In this document: piece by piece, positions 8,504-17,126 of the stretch
Position numbering within the stretch: position 1 is the first letter of the stretch
Layout: each line of letters opens with the position of its first letter
Program-made: the position numbers and the translations under genes
NCBI GenBank assembly: GCA_964459305.1
Contig: CAYWNA010000077.1
Span: forward strand, 1-49,542
Direction: 5' to 3'
Source: CAYWNA01 sp964459305
GTDB lineage: Bacteria; Planctomycetota; Planctomycetia; Pirellulales; Pirellulaceae
DNA: 49,542 nt
Notes under the pieces: generated by a model
What the model was told of the DNA's origin: nothing
The model's database searches: none
Seen by the model: only the letters and a program-made list of their open reading frames with translations

Positions 8504-10966
8504 ATGTCCCGAAAGCAACAAGTGCCCGATCACTCGTCCAGCGACGAGAAACCGATAGAACGAAGCTTTTTCCTTCGCAATCGAATTCTGGTAGTCGCCC
8601 TACTTGCCTTGCTCGCATGTGGCGGTCTAGTGTTCGCCGATTGGTGGATTTGTCTGCCTGAGGGTGCTCATGCTACGTTCGTCGGCACTCAGGCGTGCGT
8701 CGAATGCCACAAGGAATACTACGATCAGTGGAAAGGTTCGCATCACGATCTGGCGATGGACCGGGCCACGCCGGAGACTATGCTGGGCGACTTCAACGAT
8801 GTCCGATTCGAGCAATTCGGTATCAAATCGCGCCTGTTTCGTCAGGACGACAAATACATGGTCCACACCGAAGGCCCGGACGGCGAAATGGCCGACTTCG
8901 AGGTCAAGTACGTCTTCGGTGTCACGCCCTTGCAACAGTACATGGTCGAGTTCGATCGACTGCAGGACATGCCGGCGTGCGAAGTCGCGCGGCTGCAGGT
9001 TCTGCGGCTTTCATGGGACACGGAACGCGAGGAATGGTTCTACCTGCGGCCTCCCGACGTCGACGAGAAACTGGCTCCCGACGACGATCTTCACTGGACC
9101 GGCATCGCCCAGCGCTGGAACAACATGTGCGCCGACTGCCACTCGACCAACCTGCAGAAGAACTACGACGTCAAGACCAAGACGTATCACACGACATTTT
9201 CCGAAATTAATGTTGGCTGCGAGATGTGTCACGGTCCCAGCAGCTTGCACGTCGAATTGGCCAACAGCAAATCGTTGTTTTGGGACCGGAAGCAGGGCTA
9301 TGGATTGGTCAAGCTGAAGGACGATGCGAAGACGCAAATTCATACCTGTGCTCCGTGCCACTCTCGCCGCCGCGTTGTCCATCCCGGCTTTCAACCAGGA
9401 GACGACTACTACGACTACTTTGCCAATGAGTTGCTCGGACGCGAAACGTACCACGCCGACGGGCAAATACTGGACGAGGTCTACGTGTACGCTTCGTTCA
9501 TTCAGAGCAAGATGTACCACAAGGAGATTCGCTGCACGGACTGCCACAATCCCCATACCGTTCGACTGAAGCACGACGGCAACAAGGTATGTACCTCGTG
9601 CCACCAACACCCCGAAGGCAAATACGATAGCCCGGCGCATCACCACCACCAGCCGGGCTCAACGGGTGCATCGTGTGCCGAATGCCACATGCCAGAGACG
9701 ACGTACATGGCGGTCGATCCGCGGCGGGACCACAGCATACGAAACCCGCGACCGGATCTTAGCGTCGCGCTCGGCACGCCCAACGCGTGTACTCGATGCC
9801 ACCTGGAAATCGAAAAGGAGGAAGGCAAGGTCAACCTGAACGACCGCGACGACCTGAACCAGTATCTGGACTGGGTACTGGCGGCCCGCAACGGCGACCA
9901 GGAAGTGAAGAAGGTGTTATCCCGAATTGATGCGGAAATGCAGAAATCCTGCGACGAGTGGTACGGCGACAAGCTGCGCGAGCCCAGCCGCAAAAAGCAC
10001 TTCGCGTTCACACTGGATGCTGCGCGGCGTGGGGAACCGGGGGCCGAGCAAGAGCTGGTTGACGTAATAGGCGATGGGCGAATACCGGGCATCGTGCGCG
10101 CGACGGCCCTACAGGAACTAGGGACGTACGGGACGCGTTTGAACACGTCGGTCTCAATGCGGTGTCTCGACGACTCGGACCCACAAGTCCAAGTCGCGGC
10201 CATCGGGAATCTGCAGGGCCGGCTGGCCGACGATCGATTGATCATGTCGCTGGTTCCTCTATTGACTGATCCGCTTCGTGTGGTCCGTACCGAGGCAGCT
10301 CGCGTGCTGGCCACGGTGCCGACGAGCGAAATGCGCGGCGCGCAACGACGACAACTGAAGGACGCGCTGGCTGAATTCGAGAAAGGCATGATGTTGAGCA
10401 ACGACCGCGCGGCCGCGCACATGACCATGGGAATCCTGCATGAGAGCCTCGGCGAAGACGACCAGGCGCTCGAGAGGTACGAAACAGCAATTGACATCGA
10501 GCCGACAGTTACCGGACCTCGCACCAATCTCGCCGCGCTGTGCGACCGGCTCGCGGAAGCGGCTGATAGGAAGGCCCAGCAGGCGGCATTGCTGCGAAAC
10601 AGAGAATCGGGATCAGAAGCTGTTCGAAAAGCGGCCGATTATCGAGACCGGGCGGCCAAGCTGAGGCGCAAGGAACTCGACTGGCTGGAACGCGATGCAA
10701 AACTCGTGCCCAACAGCGCGTCTGTTCAGTATCGATACGGAATGTCGCTGTATTTGCATCGGCGGTTGAAGGAAGCCGAAGAAGCCTTGGTTTCAGCCAG
10801 CGAACTGGAGCCGAACAACCCACAGTTTCTGCTAGGTGTCGTACTTTTTTACAAGGAATTGAATCAGCCGGACAAGGCAATTCCCCTGGCTGAGCGGTTG
10901 GTCGCACTGCGTCCGCAGGACGCGATGTTCCGACAAATATTGGAAGAGACTCGGCGGGGGCAGTAG
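8504..10966 (+). CDS. Membrane-anchored multihaem cytochrome c with HEAT and TPR repeats
   Basis: An 820-residue electron-transfer protein exported to the periplasm. Its N-terminus has a single hydrophobic segment (ILVVALLALLACGGLVFADW) that serves as signal anchor. Eight CxxCH haem-c motifs follow: CVECH, CADCH, CEMCH, CAPCH, CTDCH, CTSCH, CAECH and CTRCH, within a cytochrome c554-like region of about 450 residues. The middle part (about 500-600) has HEAT-like repeats (VVRTEAARVLATVP) and the C-terminal 200 residues carry TPR units (AAHMTMGILHESLGEDDQAL). The frame extends back to 8435, but ATG 8504 sits directly before the anchor. Planctomycete and Bacteroidetes genomes hold similar proteins of unknown redox partner. 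No nitrite or sulfur reductase catalytic subunit lies beside it. Confidence 0.88.
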   Translation: MSRKQQVPDHSSSDEKPIERSFFLRNRILVVALLALLACGGLVFADWWICLPEGAHATFVGTQACVECHKEYYDQWKGSHHDLAMDRATPETMLGDFNDVRFEQFGIKSRLFRQDDKYMVHTEGPDGEMADFEVKYVFGVTPLQQYMVEFDRLQDMPACEVARLQVLRLSWDTEREEWFYLRPPDVDEKLAPDDDLHWTGIAQRWNNMCADCHSTNLQKNYDVKTKTYHTTFSEINVGCEMCHGPSSLHVELANSKSLFWDRKQGYGLVKLKDDAKTQIHTCAPCHSRRRVVHPGFQPGDDYYDYFANELLGRETYHADGQILDEVYVYASFIQSKMYHKEIRCTDCHNPHTVRLKHDGNKVCTSCHQHPEGKYDSPAHHHHQPGSTGASCAECHMPETTYMAVDPRRDHSIRNPRPDLSVALGTPNACTRCHLEIEKEEGKVNLNDRDDLNQYLDWVLAARNGDQEVKKVLSRIDAEMQKSCDEWYGDKLREPSRKKHFAFTLDAARRGEPGAEQELVDVIGDGRIPGIVRATALQELGTYGTRLNTSVSMRCLDDSDPQVQVAAIGNLQGRLADDRLIMSLVPLLTDPLRVVRTEAARVLATVPTSEMRGAQRRQLKDALAEFEKGMMLSNDRAAAHMTMGILHESLGEDDQALERYETAIDIEPTVTGPRTNLAALCDRLAEAADRKAQQAALLRNRESGSEAVRKAADYRDRAAKLRRKELDWLERDAKLVPNSASVQYRYGMSLYLHRRLKEAEEALVSASELEPNNPQFLLGVVLFYKELNQPDKAIPLAERLVALRPQDAMFRQILEETRRGQ

Positions 10967-11335
10967 GCTCGTAGCCCAGCAGGTCCTGTCGAAAGGGAAT
11001 GATCGTTGCCGCTTACCATTTTTCCCGGAACCTCGCATTTAGGGCAATGCTGCCGCTGTCGAATTGTCGATAATTTCGTTCAGTCCCAGAGGCCGCTGAG
11101 CCTTTTTGGGCTATAATTGAGAAACGAAACCTTCGGCCGCTATTCCGACAGAAGGACCAATTTTTGGCGTTGGCCAGAGTCACTCACGGCAGTGCAGTAG
11201 CACGCCAGACTCTCGCTTTTCTCGCAGCGACTCCGTTTGTCGCAATCGGCTGAAGGTTTTTTCTATGCGCTCATCGAGCGAGGGGAGTATGGACCGGACT
11301 CCTCCGGCCGTCTCGGTCGAGGTGGAAAGCCCAAC
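10967..11335. other. 369-bp convergent spacer, nothing definite
   Basis: This lies between the 3' ends of two convergent genes. It contains an isolated TATAAT at 11112-11117 just after a small imperfect hairpin (agcc-ttttt-gggct, about 11099-11112), but no matching -35 box, no persuasive reading frame and no long palindrome. Confidence 0.5.
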
Positions 11336-13765
11336 CTACTCATGCTTCCGCGGCACATGCCAGAGCGATTTCCAGTAACGGCGGTCTGTGTCGTATACGT
11401 TGATGCGGTCGACGGCCAAGTCGAACGACTCGGATAGGATACCGAACCGCTTCATCTCACGCACGTAGTGCGATGTGGGTCGGAAATCCGGCATGTCGAA
11501 TCTTGTGATCTGCATCAATTTGTCTCTCGCGCTGCGGATGTCGGTCAACAGTTTCCGGTAGTCGGGATCATCCTTGGTGGCGAAAGCGACGGCTCTCTTT
11601 CGCCGCTCCGGATTCGCGACATGCCGTTGTGCTGCGGCCGCGTCGCACAATCCCCAGCCGCCAGCCGCCTTTGCCAGCGGTGCCAACAGAATCGGCGACC
11701 GAGTCGGATCGCTCAAGTTGTAGATGAGTTCGTTGTGATAGTGGCGGAACGGCAGCACGAGCTGTCGCTTGGTCTGTTCGAAGTGATGGCAGCGACCGCA
11801 TCGGCCAACCAAGGTTTCGATCGGCGGACGTACACTCACCATGCCGCTGCCGAGCGCCCCGTAGGTTCCCGCATACGGCGCCCCGGACTCGATCCATAGA
11901 CGGATTTTGGCGAGTTCCAACTCCGATAGCTTCGCGTCGTAATGCGACCCGTCCAAGAGTTTCAACAACGGGCTTGCCGACGAACCAATGGAACGGGGCG
12001 GGTGGTTCCCGTCGGCATCGCGTCCGTGAGAGACCTGGCCGCGCGACATGAGCGCGCAATAGCTGTGCGAGTACCACGGCCCATACGCTCCGACCAACGG
12101 CACGTCCGCCGCCGGGCGTTCGTCGTAATCGTGGCACTTGGCGCAGTGCTTGTCCAGAATCGGTTGGATGTCCCTTGGGAAATCATAAACATCCGGGGTG
12201 CCGCGAATCGGCTGAATTCGGCTGGGCTGTCTCCGGAGCGCCATCACCCTGGAGTCGTCGATCGATCGAGGCGTCTTGCTGCGTTGTTCGTGGCATCCGA
12301 CGCAGGAAGTGGTTTCACCCGGCATCACCGTGACGAAGCTCTGCATTCGCTTGACCGACATGTTGTTCTCGTCCAGAGCGACGAAGAACAGGCTTCTAAG
12401 CGCTGGCAGGTCCACATAGGCTGATCCATCCGGTTCGACAGGAACCGTCCCCAGGATTCGCGGCAACGTAAACGTCCCGCCCAGGCTTGTCGGTTCCATC
12501 GTGCCCGAATGGTTGATGGGTTTCGCAAGGGTTTCCAAGACCAATAACTTCTTGATCTCGCCTCGCTTCACACCTTCCATGTTTCGTCCGTGGGTGATGT
12601 CGGCCAGGATCAGCCGTCCCGTCGGACTGGCCGAATCGATTCGTGGCGGGATGCCCCGTTCGCGCCCGCGGGACCGCAACGGTCGCGGCTCATGGCACCA
12701 ATAGGTGTTTCCGTGTTCGCCGATGGAATAGATGACTTCCGTTCGACCTTGGCTGTCCATCAGCAACAACCTGGACTGCTCGGCAACCAAGAAGCAATCT
12801 TCGGAAAAGGCGTAGGGATCTCGGTACTCTTCCCCTTGGCTGATTCTAACGGCACCTTTTAGGTCGTCAGGTCCAGCGTCCGGATCCACCACGGTCACTG
12901 CCCCAGCGTGCTCCTTGCGTCCGTGGCCAGGTGAGAAGATCGACACCACCTTGTCGGTGCCGGGGATCGGCTTGGCGTCGATCATCACCGTGCCGGGATG
13001 CATGTTGCCGTAGAACACCATCTGGGCCGTGCCGTCTGGGTTGGCAGTCCAAAGGTGATGGTAACGTGTACGACTTCGGTCGACGTATTCCCATCGCGTG
13101 TAGATCACCTGCCCATCAGGCAATACCCAAGGTGTGTTGTCATGTTCGATGTTGGCAGAGAGAATCCGCGCGTTCTGCCCGTCAGCATCGCAGCGATACA
13201 GTACTGCCACGTGGGTGTGCCAACAATTGACCCACCGATTGCAGCGCGACGAGCAGAATAAGATGTCACCGTCGGGCAGGTAGATCGGCTCCATGTCGTC
13301 GTAGGGCCCGTCGGTCAGTTGACGCAGGTCGGTGCCGTGAACATTGATCTCGTACAAGTGATAGGTTTTGGTTCCGCCTTTGCGATACGAAAACAGGATC
13401 TTCTCACCATCGTAGTGGACATTGGGATCGCGAATGCCGCCCGACGGATCGTCCAAGATGACTTTTGTCTCACCGGTCCACAGGTTCAACCGCACCAGTT
13501 GCCCACCGTCCGGCCCGTACATCATGTTGTGCTCATTCGAAGCCCAATAGCCGAAGTTCGCGTACCAATGTCCATCACGACCAGGCGCTCGAACCGCAAA
13601 GACGATCTCCTCGACATCGGCCATCGGACCTTTGAGAACTTCAGTTAGCATCGGGCCGCTGGGGCGACCAGCGTTGGCCCGTCCGATCAAGGCATTCGGC
13701 ACGGCCACGAGAGTCGAGGTCACGATGACCGCGCAGATGAGTTCGCAAACTGAAGTCCGTTTCAT
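11336..13765 (-). CDS. Secreted haem-binding beta-propeller protein, hydrazine-synthase-alpha-like
   Basis: An 809-residue exported protein. ATG 13765 is preferred over the TTG at 13777 because GGAG lies about eight bases upstream and a signal peptide follows (VCELICAVIVTSTLVAVPNA). The N-terminal half has WD40/TolB-like propeller blades (HLYEINVHGTDLRQLTDGP; LYRCDADGQNARIL). The C-terminal half holds three CxxCH haem motifs: CVGCH (about 488), CAKCH (about 540) and CGRCH (about 655). This architecture matches planctomycete proteins annotated as related to the middle domain of the hydrazine synthase alpha subunit. True hydrazine synthase needs beta and gamma subunits, which are absent here, so anammox activity should not be inferred. 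It is probably a periplasmic redox or c-type cytochrome-domain protein of unknown substrate. Confidence 0.82.
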   Translation of the reverse strand: MKRTSVCELICAVIVTSTLVAVPNALIGRANAGRPSGPMLTEVLKGPMADVEEIVFAVRAPGRDGHWYANFGYWASNEHNMMYGPDGGQLVRLNLWTGETKVILDDPSGGIRDPNVHYDGEKILFSYRKGGTKTYHLYEINVHGTDLRQLTDGPYDDMEPIYLPDGDILFCSSRCNRWVNCWHTHVAVLYRCDADGQNARILSANIEHDNTPWVLPDGQVIYTRWEYVDRSRTRYHHLWTANPDGTAQMVFYGNMHPGTVMIDAKPIPGTDKVVSIFSPGHGRKEHAGAVTVVDPDAGPDDLKGAVRISQGEEYRDPYAFSEDCFLVAEQSRLLLMDSQGRTEVIYSIGEHGNTYWCHEPRPLRSRGRERGIPPRIDSASPTGRLILADITHGRNMEGVKRGEIKKLLVLETLAKPINHSGTMEPTSLGGTFTLPRILGTVPVEPDGSAYVDLPALRSLFFVALDENNMSVKRMQSFVTVMPGETTSCVGCHEQRSKTPRSIDDSRVMALRRQPSRIQPIRGTPDVYDFPRDIQPILDKHCAKCHDYDERPAADVPLVGAYGPWYSHSYCALMSRGQVSHGRDADGNHPPRSIGSSASPLLKLLDGSHYDAKLSELELAKIRLWIESGAPYAGTYGALGSGMVSVRPPIETLVGRCGRCHHFEQTKRQLVLPFRHYHNELIYNLSDPTRSPILLAPLAKAAGGWGLCDAAAAQRHVANPERRKRAVAFATKDDPDYRKLLTDIRSARDKLMQITRFDMPDFRPTSHYVREMKRFGILSESFDLAVDRINVYDTDRRYWKSLWHVPRKHE

Positions 13766-14057
13766 GAGGCTCTCCAATCTTCATTTGGTGGGAGAGGGCG
13801 AACACGACACTACCGCAAGGCACCAAGCCGGAACGTCGGTTGTCCCTATCTGTGGACTAGCAGGAGGAACGCCGTAGTGGCGACTGCGGGCGTATTCACG
13901 CGTAATCGTGCGGATGGAACAGCACTGAGTTTGTAGGATACACGACGTTGCGTCAAGCGTTTTCTGAGTTGCGATGAATGCGAGGGGCTCGCGTCAATCG
14001 CTCTCTGCTGGTATCGTGCCGATATATGTTTTCCCAATCGACCGAAAGGATACGACC

Positions 14058-15335
14058 ATGGCGAACGAGACGGCGTTTGAGATGGCCACAGCCAGCGTTC
14101 GGTTTGGGCCCGGCGTGACGCGCGAAGTCGGCATGGAGCTTGCCGACATGGGCGCGCAACGAGTCATGGTGGTGACGGATCTGAACCTCAGCAAGCTGCT
14201 TCCTGTGGCAACGGTGTTGGAGTCGCTCGAACAGGAGAAGGTTGAGTTCGCGTTGTTCGATCGTGTTCGCGTCGAGCCGACGGATGTTTCGTTCAAGGAA
14301 GCGATCGCCTTCGCACAGGCTGACTCGTTCGACGCCTTTGTCGCCGTCGGCGGCGGTTCGACCATTGATACGGCCAAGGTAGCCAATTTGTATTCGACGT
14401 GCCCGGCCGAGTTCCTCGATTATGTGAATCCACCGATCGGCAAAGGGGTGCCCATCCCCGGCCCGCTCAAACCGCTGATCGCCATCCCTACAACCGCCGG
14501 CACCGGCAGCGAGACCACGGGCGTCGCGATCTTCGATCTGGAAGAGATGCACGCCAAGACCGGGATAGCGCACCGGCGTCTGAAGCCGACGCTAGGCCTG
14601 ATCGATCCGGACAACACGAAAACGCTGTCGCCGATGGCGGCGGCTGCCACGGGCTTGGATGTGTTCAGTCACGCACTGGAGTCGTATACGGCTCTGCCTT
14701 ATCAGCAACGGCCGGCGCCGGAGCGTCCGCTGTTGCGGCCAGCCTACCAAGGCTGTAATCCGATCAGCGATTTGTGGTCGGCCGAAGCCGTGCGTCAGGC
14801 GGCCAAGTATCTGCCACGCGCGGTGGAAGATCCCGATGACGAAGAAGCTCGAAGCGCGATGCTCTTGGCTGCGGCTTATGCGGGCATTGGTTTCGGTAAC
14901 GCCGGCGTGCATCTGCCGCACGGCATGTCTTATCCCGTGTCGGGCATGGTGCGCGACTATCGGCCTCCTGGGTACGCCGTCGACTGGCCAATCGTGCCTC
15001 ACGGGATGGCGGTGATTCTGAACGCACCGGCTGTTTTCCGGTTCATTGGATCAGCATGCCCGGAGCGACACCTTCGGGCCGCCGGGTTCCTCGGCGCCGA
15101 CGTGTCGGACAAGCGGCCCGCGGACGCCGGGCGCATATTGGCGGACAAAGTGACGGAGTTCATGCAGCTTCTGGGAATACCCAACGGTCTGAGTGCGATC
15201 GGCTACACGAGCGATGATATTCCCGCTCTCGTCCAGGGCACTCTGCCTCAGCACCGTGTCACCAAGCTGTCGCCGCGGCCTGCGGGCGAAGAGGAACTGG
15301 CGGCACTGTTTGAAGATGCGATGGTGGCGTGGTGA
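14058..15335 (+). CDS. Iron-containing alcohol dehydrogenase, hydroxyacid-oxoacid transhydrogenase type
   Basis: A 425-residue group III Fe-ADH. The overall sequence follows the hydroxyacid-oxoacid transhydrogenase (HOT, ADHFE1) subgroup, which interconverts 4-hydroxybutyrate plus 2-oxoglutarate with succinate semialdehyde plus 2-hydroxyglutarate. Features: VRFGPGVTREVG at the start, nucleotide-binding GGGSTIDTAK (98-107), the TTAGTGSETTG loop (145-155), and iron ligands expected at Asp201, His205, His288 and His315 (GLDVFSHALES; LPHGMSYP; VPHGMAV). ATG 14058 has aaagga at 14045-14050; the frame extends to 13974 without support. It precedes the methylmalonate-semialdehyde dehydrogenase gene, so both could act on short semialdehydes. 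Ordinary hydroxyacid dehydrogenase activity cannot be excluded. Confidence 0.88.
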   Translation: MANETAFEMATASVRFGPGVTREVGMELADMGAQRVMVVTDLNLSKLLPVATVLESLEQEKVEFALFDRVRVEPTDVSFKEAIAFAQADSFDAFVAVGGGSTIDTAKVANLYSTCPAEFLDYVNPPIGKGVPIPGPLKPLIAIPTTAGTGSETTGVAIFDLEEMHAKTGIAHRRLKPTLGLIDPDNTKTLSPMAAAATGLDVFSHALESYTALPYQQRPAPERPLLRPAYQGCNPISDLWSAEAVRQAAKYLPRAVEDPDDEEARSAMLLAAAYAGIGFGNAGVHLPHGMSYPVSGMVRDYRPPGYAVDWPIVPHGMAVILNAPAVFRFIGSACPERHLRAAGFLGADVSDKRPADAGRILADKVTEFMQLLGIPNGLSAIGYTSDDIPALVQGTLPQHRVTKLSPRPAGEEELAALFEDAMVAW

Positions 15336-15366
15336 GTCACACGGGGATGAGTTGGCAACACGAACT

Positions 15367-15445
15367 CGTTTAACCGCAAGCCGGAGGCGTGCGCGAATGG
15401 GCATGGCCAGCGGATTACGCGCACGCCTCGGCTTGCGGTTAAACG
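15367..15445. repeat. CGTTTAACCGC-family palindromic repeat between HOT and mmsA genes
   Basis: Left arm 15367-15395 (beginning cgtttaaccgcaagccgg) pairs with 15418-15445; the right arm has lost one base of a ccgg. The loop is about 22 nt. It occupies nearly the whole spacer between the stop of the Fe-ADH gene and the ribosome-binding site of the dehydrogenase gene, so a read-through transcript would carry a strong hairpin there. Confidence 0.92.
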
Positions 15446-15468
15446 AAGAAATGAAGAAGGACTACCTT

Positions 15469-16947
15469 ATGCTTCCAGAGATACTGAAAAACTACGTGGG
15501 CGGCGAGTGGATCGAGCCTGAGAACCAGGGCTGCCTGAGCGTGGAGAACCCTACGACAGCCCAGGCCATCGGCCAAGTACCCCTCTCGACGCCCGCCGAG
15601 GTTGACCGCGCGGTGGCCGCGGCCAGGGCGGCTTTTGCCGAATGGAGTGCCACGCCGGTCGCGCGGCGATGCGAATTGCTCTTCAGGCTGGCCGAACGCC
15701 TCCGCAATGATGCCGAAAACCTGGCACGGTTGATCTCTGCAGAAAATGGAAAATCGCTGCCGGACTCGCGGGCCGAGGTGAAACGGGCCTTGGAGAACAC
15801 CGAAGTGGCGTGCGGCATGCCGGTGCTCGCTCAAGGCGACAAGCTGATCGGCGGCGCGGTCGATATCGACGGCGAGGTGATTCGGTTGCCGATCGGTGTG
15901 TTCGGTATGATCGCCCCGTTCAACTTTCCGATGATGGTGCCGTTCTGGTTCTACCCATATGCCCTGGCGACGGGCAATACGTACGTGGTCAAACCGTCCG
16001 AGCAGACCCCGTGCGCCATGCACCGCGTGGCGGAATTGATGGACCAGTCCGGGTTCCCGCCCGGTGTGTTCAACGTCGTTCACGGCGACCGCACGGCGGC
16101 GGCGCGGCTGGTCGAGCATGCGGATGTGGCCGGGATTTCGTTTGTCGGCACGTCGCGAGTCGCCCAAACGATTGCCGTGGGCTGCGCCCAAACCGGCAAA
16201 CGCTGCCAAGCCCTGGGTAGCGCGAAGAACCACCTGGTCGCCATGCCTGACGCCAAGCTGGAGCCGATGATCCGCAATATGGTCACGTCGTGCTACGGTT
16301 GCGCCGGCCAGCGATGCATGGCCTCCTCGGCGATCGTCTGCGTGGGAGACGATGTGTACGCGAAGGTAACGCAAGCCTTTGTCGATGCCTCGCGCGAGGT
16401 GCTTGCCGCGGACCCGCTGGATTCCGCCGTGGCCGACGAAGCGATGGTGATGGGGCCGGTCATCTCGGCCAAGTCGAAACAGTTTATCCTGGAAATGATC
16501 CAGGCAGGGATTGATGAAGGTGCGACATTGGCCTTGGACGGTCGCTCGCTTTCCATACAGGGTTGCGAAAACGGGCATTTCATCGGCCCTACCGTTTTCG
16601 CTGATGTGAAGCCGGGCATGAAGATTCACGAGACCGAAATCTTCGGCCCCGTGGTGGTGATCTTGAAAGCCGGTTCGCTGGACGAAGCCATTGGGATCAT
16701 CAACGATCATCAGTACGGCAACGGCGCATCGATCTACACGCAGAACGGTCACCACGCCCGCAAGTTCAAACTAGAAACACAGGCCGGAATGATCGGAATT
16801 AACGTCGGCATTCCGGCTCCGGTCGCGTCGCTACCGTTCGGCGGCATGAAGGCATCGGTCTTCTGCGACATCAAAGCGCAAGGCAAAGCGGCGATCGACT
16901 TCTACACCGAACCGAAGATCATCACCGAGCGGTATTGGCCGGAATAG
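15469..16947 (+). CDS. mmsA: CoA-acylating methylmalonate-semialdehyde dehydrogenase
   Basis: A 492-residue aldehyde dehydrogenase that oxidises (methyl)malonate semialdehyde with NAD and CoA to propionyl- or acetyl-CoA, as in valine, inositol or beta-alanine catabolism. Family marks are the N-terminal NYVGGEWIEP, IAPFNFPMMVPFWFYP, Lys175 in VVKPSEQ, ALGSAKNH in place of the usual general-base Glu (typical of CoA-dependent members), and catalytic Cys283 in GCAGQRCMA. ATG 15469 is chosen because agaagga (about 15454-15460) lies nine bases upstream; an in-frame ATG at 15451 is the alternative, and the longer frame back to 15193 overlaps the preceding gene. Paired with the Fe-ADH, it suggests semialdehyde metabolism, but no full catabolic operon is present. 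Confidence 0.93.
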   Translation: MLPEILKNYVGGEWIEPENQGCLSVENPTTAQAIGQVPLSTPAEVDRAVAAARAAFAEWSATPVARRCELLFRLAERLRNDAENLARLISAENGKSLPDSRAEVKRALENTEVACGMPVLAQGDKLIGGAVDIDGEVIRLPIGVFGMIAPFNFPMMVPFWFYPYALATGNTYVVKPSEQTPCAMHRVAELMDQSGFPPGVFNVVHGDRTAAARLVEHADVAGISFVGTSRVAQTIAVGCAQTGKRCQALGSAKNHLVAMPDAKLEPMIRNMVTSCYGCAGQRCMASSAIVCVGDDVYAKVTQAFVDASREVLAADPLDSAVADEAMVMGPVISAKSKQFILEMIQAGIDEGATLALDGRSLSIQGCENGHFIGPTVFADVKPGMKIHETEIFGPVVVILKAGSLDEAIGIINDHQYGNGASIYTQNGHHARKFKLETQAGMIGINVGIPAPVASLPFGGMKASVFCDIKAQGKAAIDFYTEPKIITERYWPE

Positions 16948-16976
16948 TACGACGGCCTGCCAATCTTGCAATTCGT

Positions 16977-17030
16977 GTTCGTAGTCCCGGCTTTAGCCGG
17001 AAAGAGCCGGCTGAAGCCGGTACTACGAAC
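16977..17030. repeat. GTAGTCCCGGC palindromic repeat
   Basis: Left arm 16977-17000 (gttcgtagtcccggcttta...) and right arm 17007-17030 pair over 24 bp with two mismatches and a 6-nt loop. It lies between the convergent mmsA and metallophosphoesterase genes. There is no trailing T-run, so it is a dispersed palindrome that could nevertheless act as a bidirectional transcript end. Confidence 0.88.
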
Positions 17031-17126
17031 CGCGTGGGTAGACCAGCAGCAATGCTTTGGGCTCGCCCTGACGGGCCGACATGTGAGCTTGCACATGATT
17101 TGGGGCGCGACGCCGCAAGATGCGGA

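Noticed and set aside
11112..11117. TATAAT as promoter of a small RNA
   Set aside because: No -35 partner, no defined terminator and no conserved structure downstream.
11336..13765. Anammox hydrazine synthase
   Set aside because: The beta and gamma subunits and hydrazine dehydrogenase are absent; similarity to a single subunit is not enough.
15193..15468. Long N-terminal extension of MmsA
   Set aside because: It overlaps the Fe-ADH gene and the palindrome; homology and the ribosome-binding site both place the start at 15469.
15439..16755. 438-codon open frame on the minus strand
   Set aside because: It is a shadow of mmsA; its composition is rich in His, Arg and Gly and it has no family resemblance.
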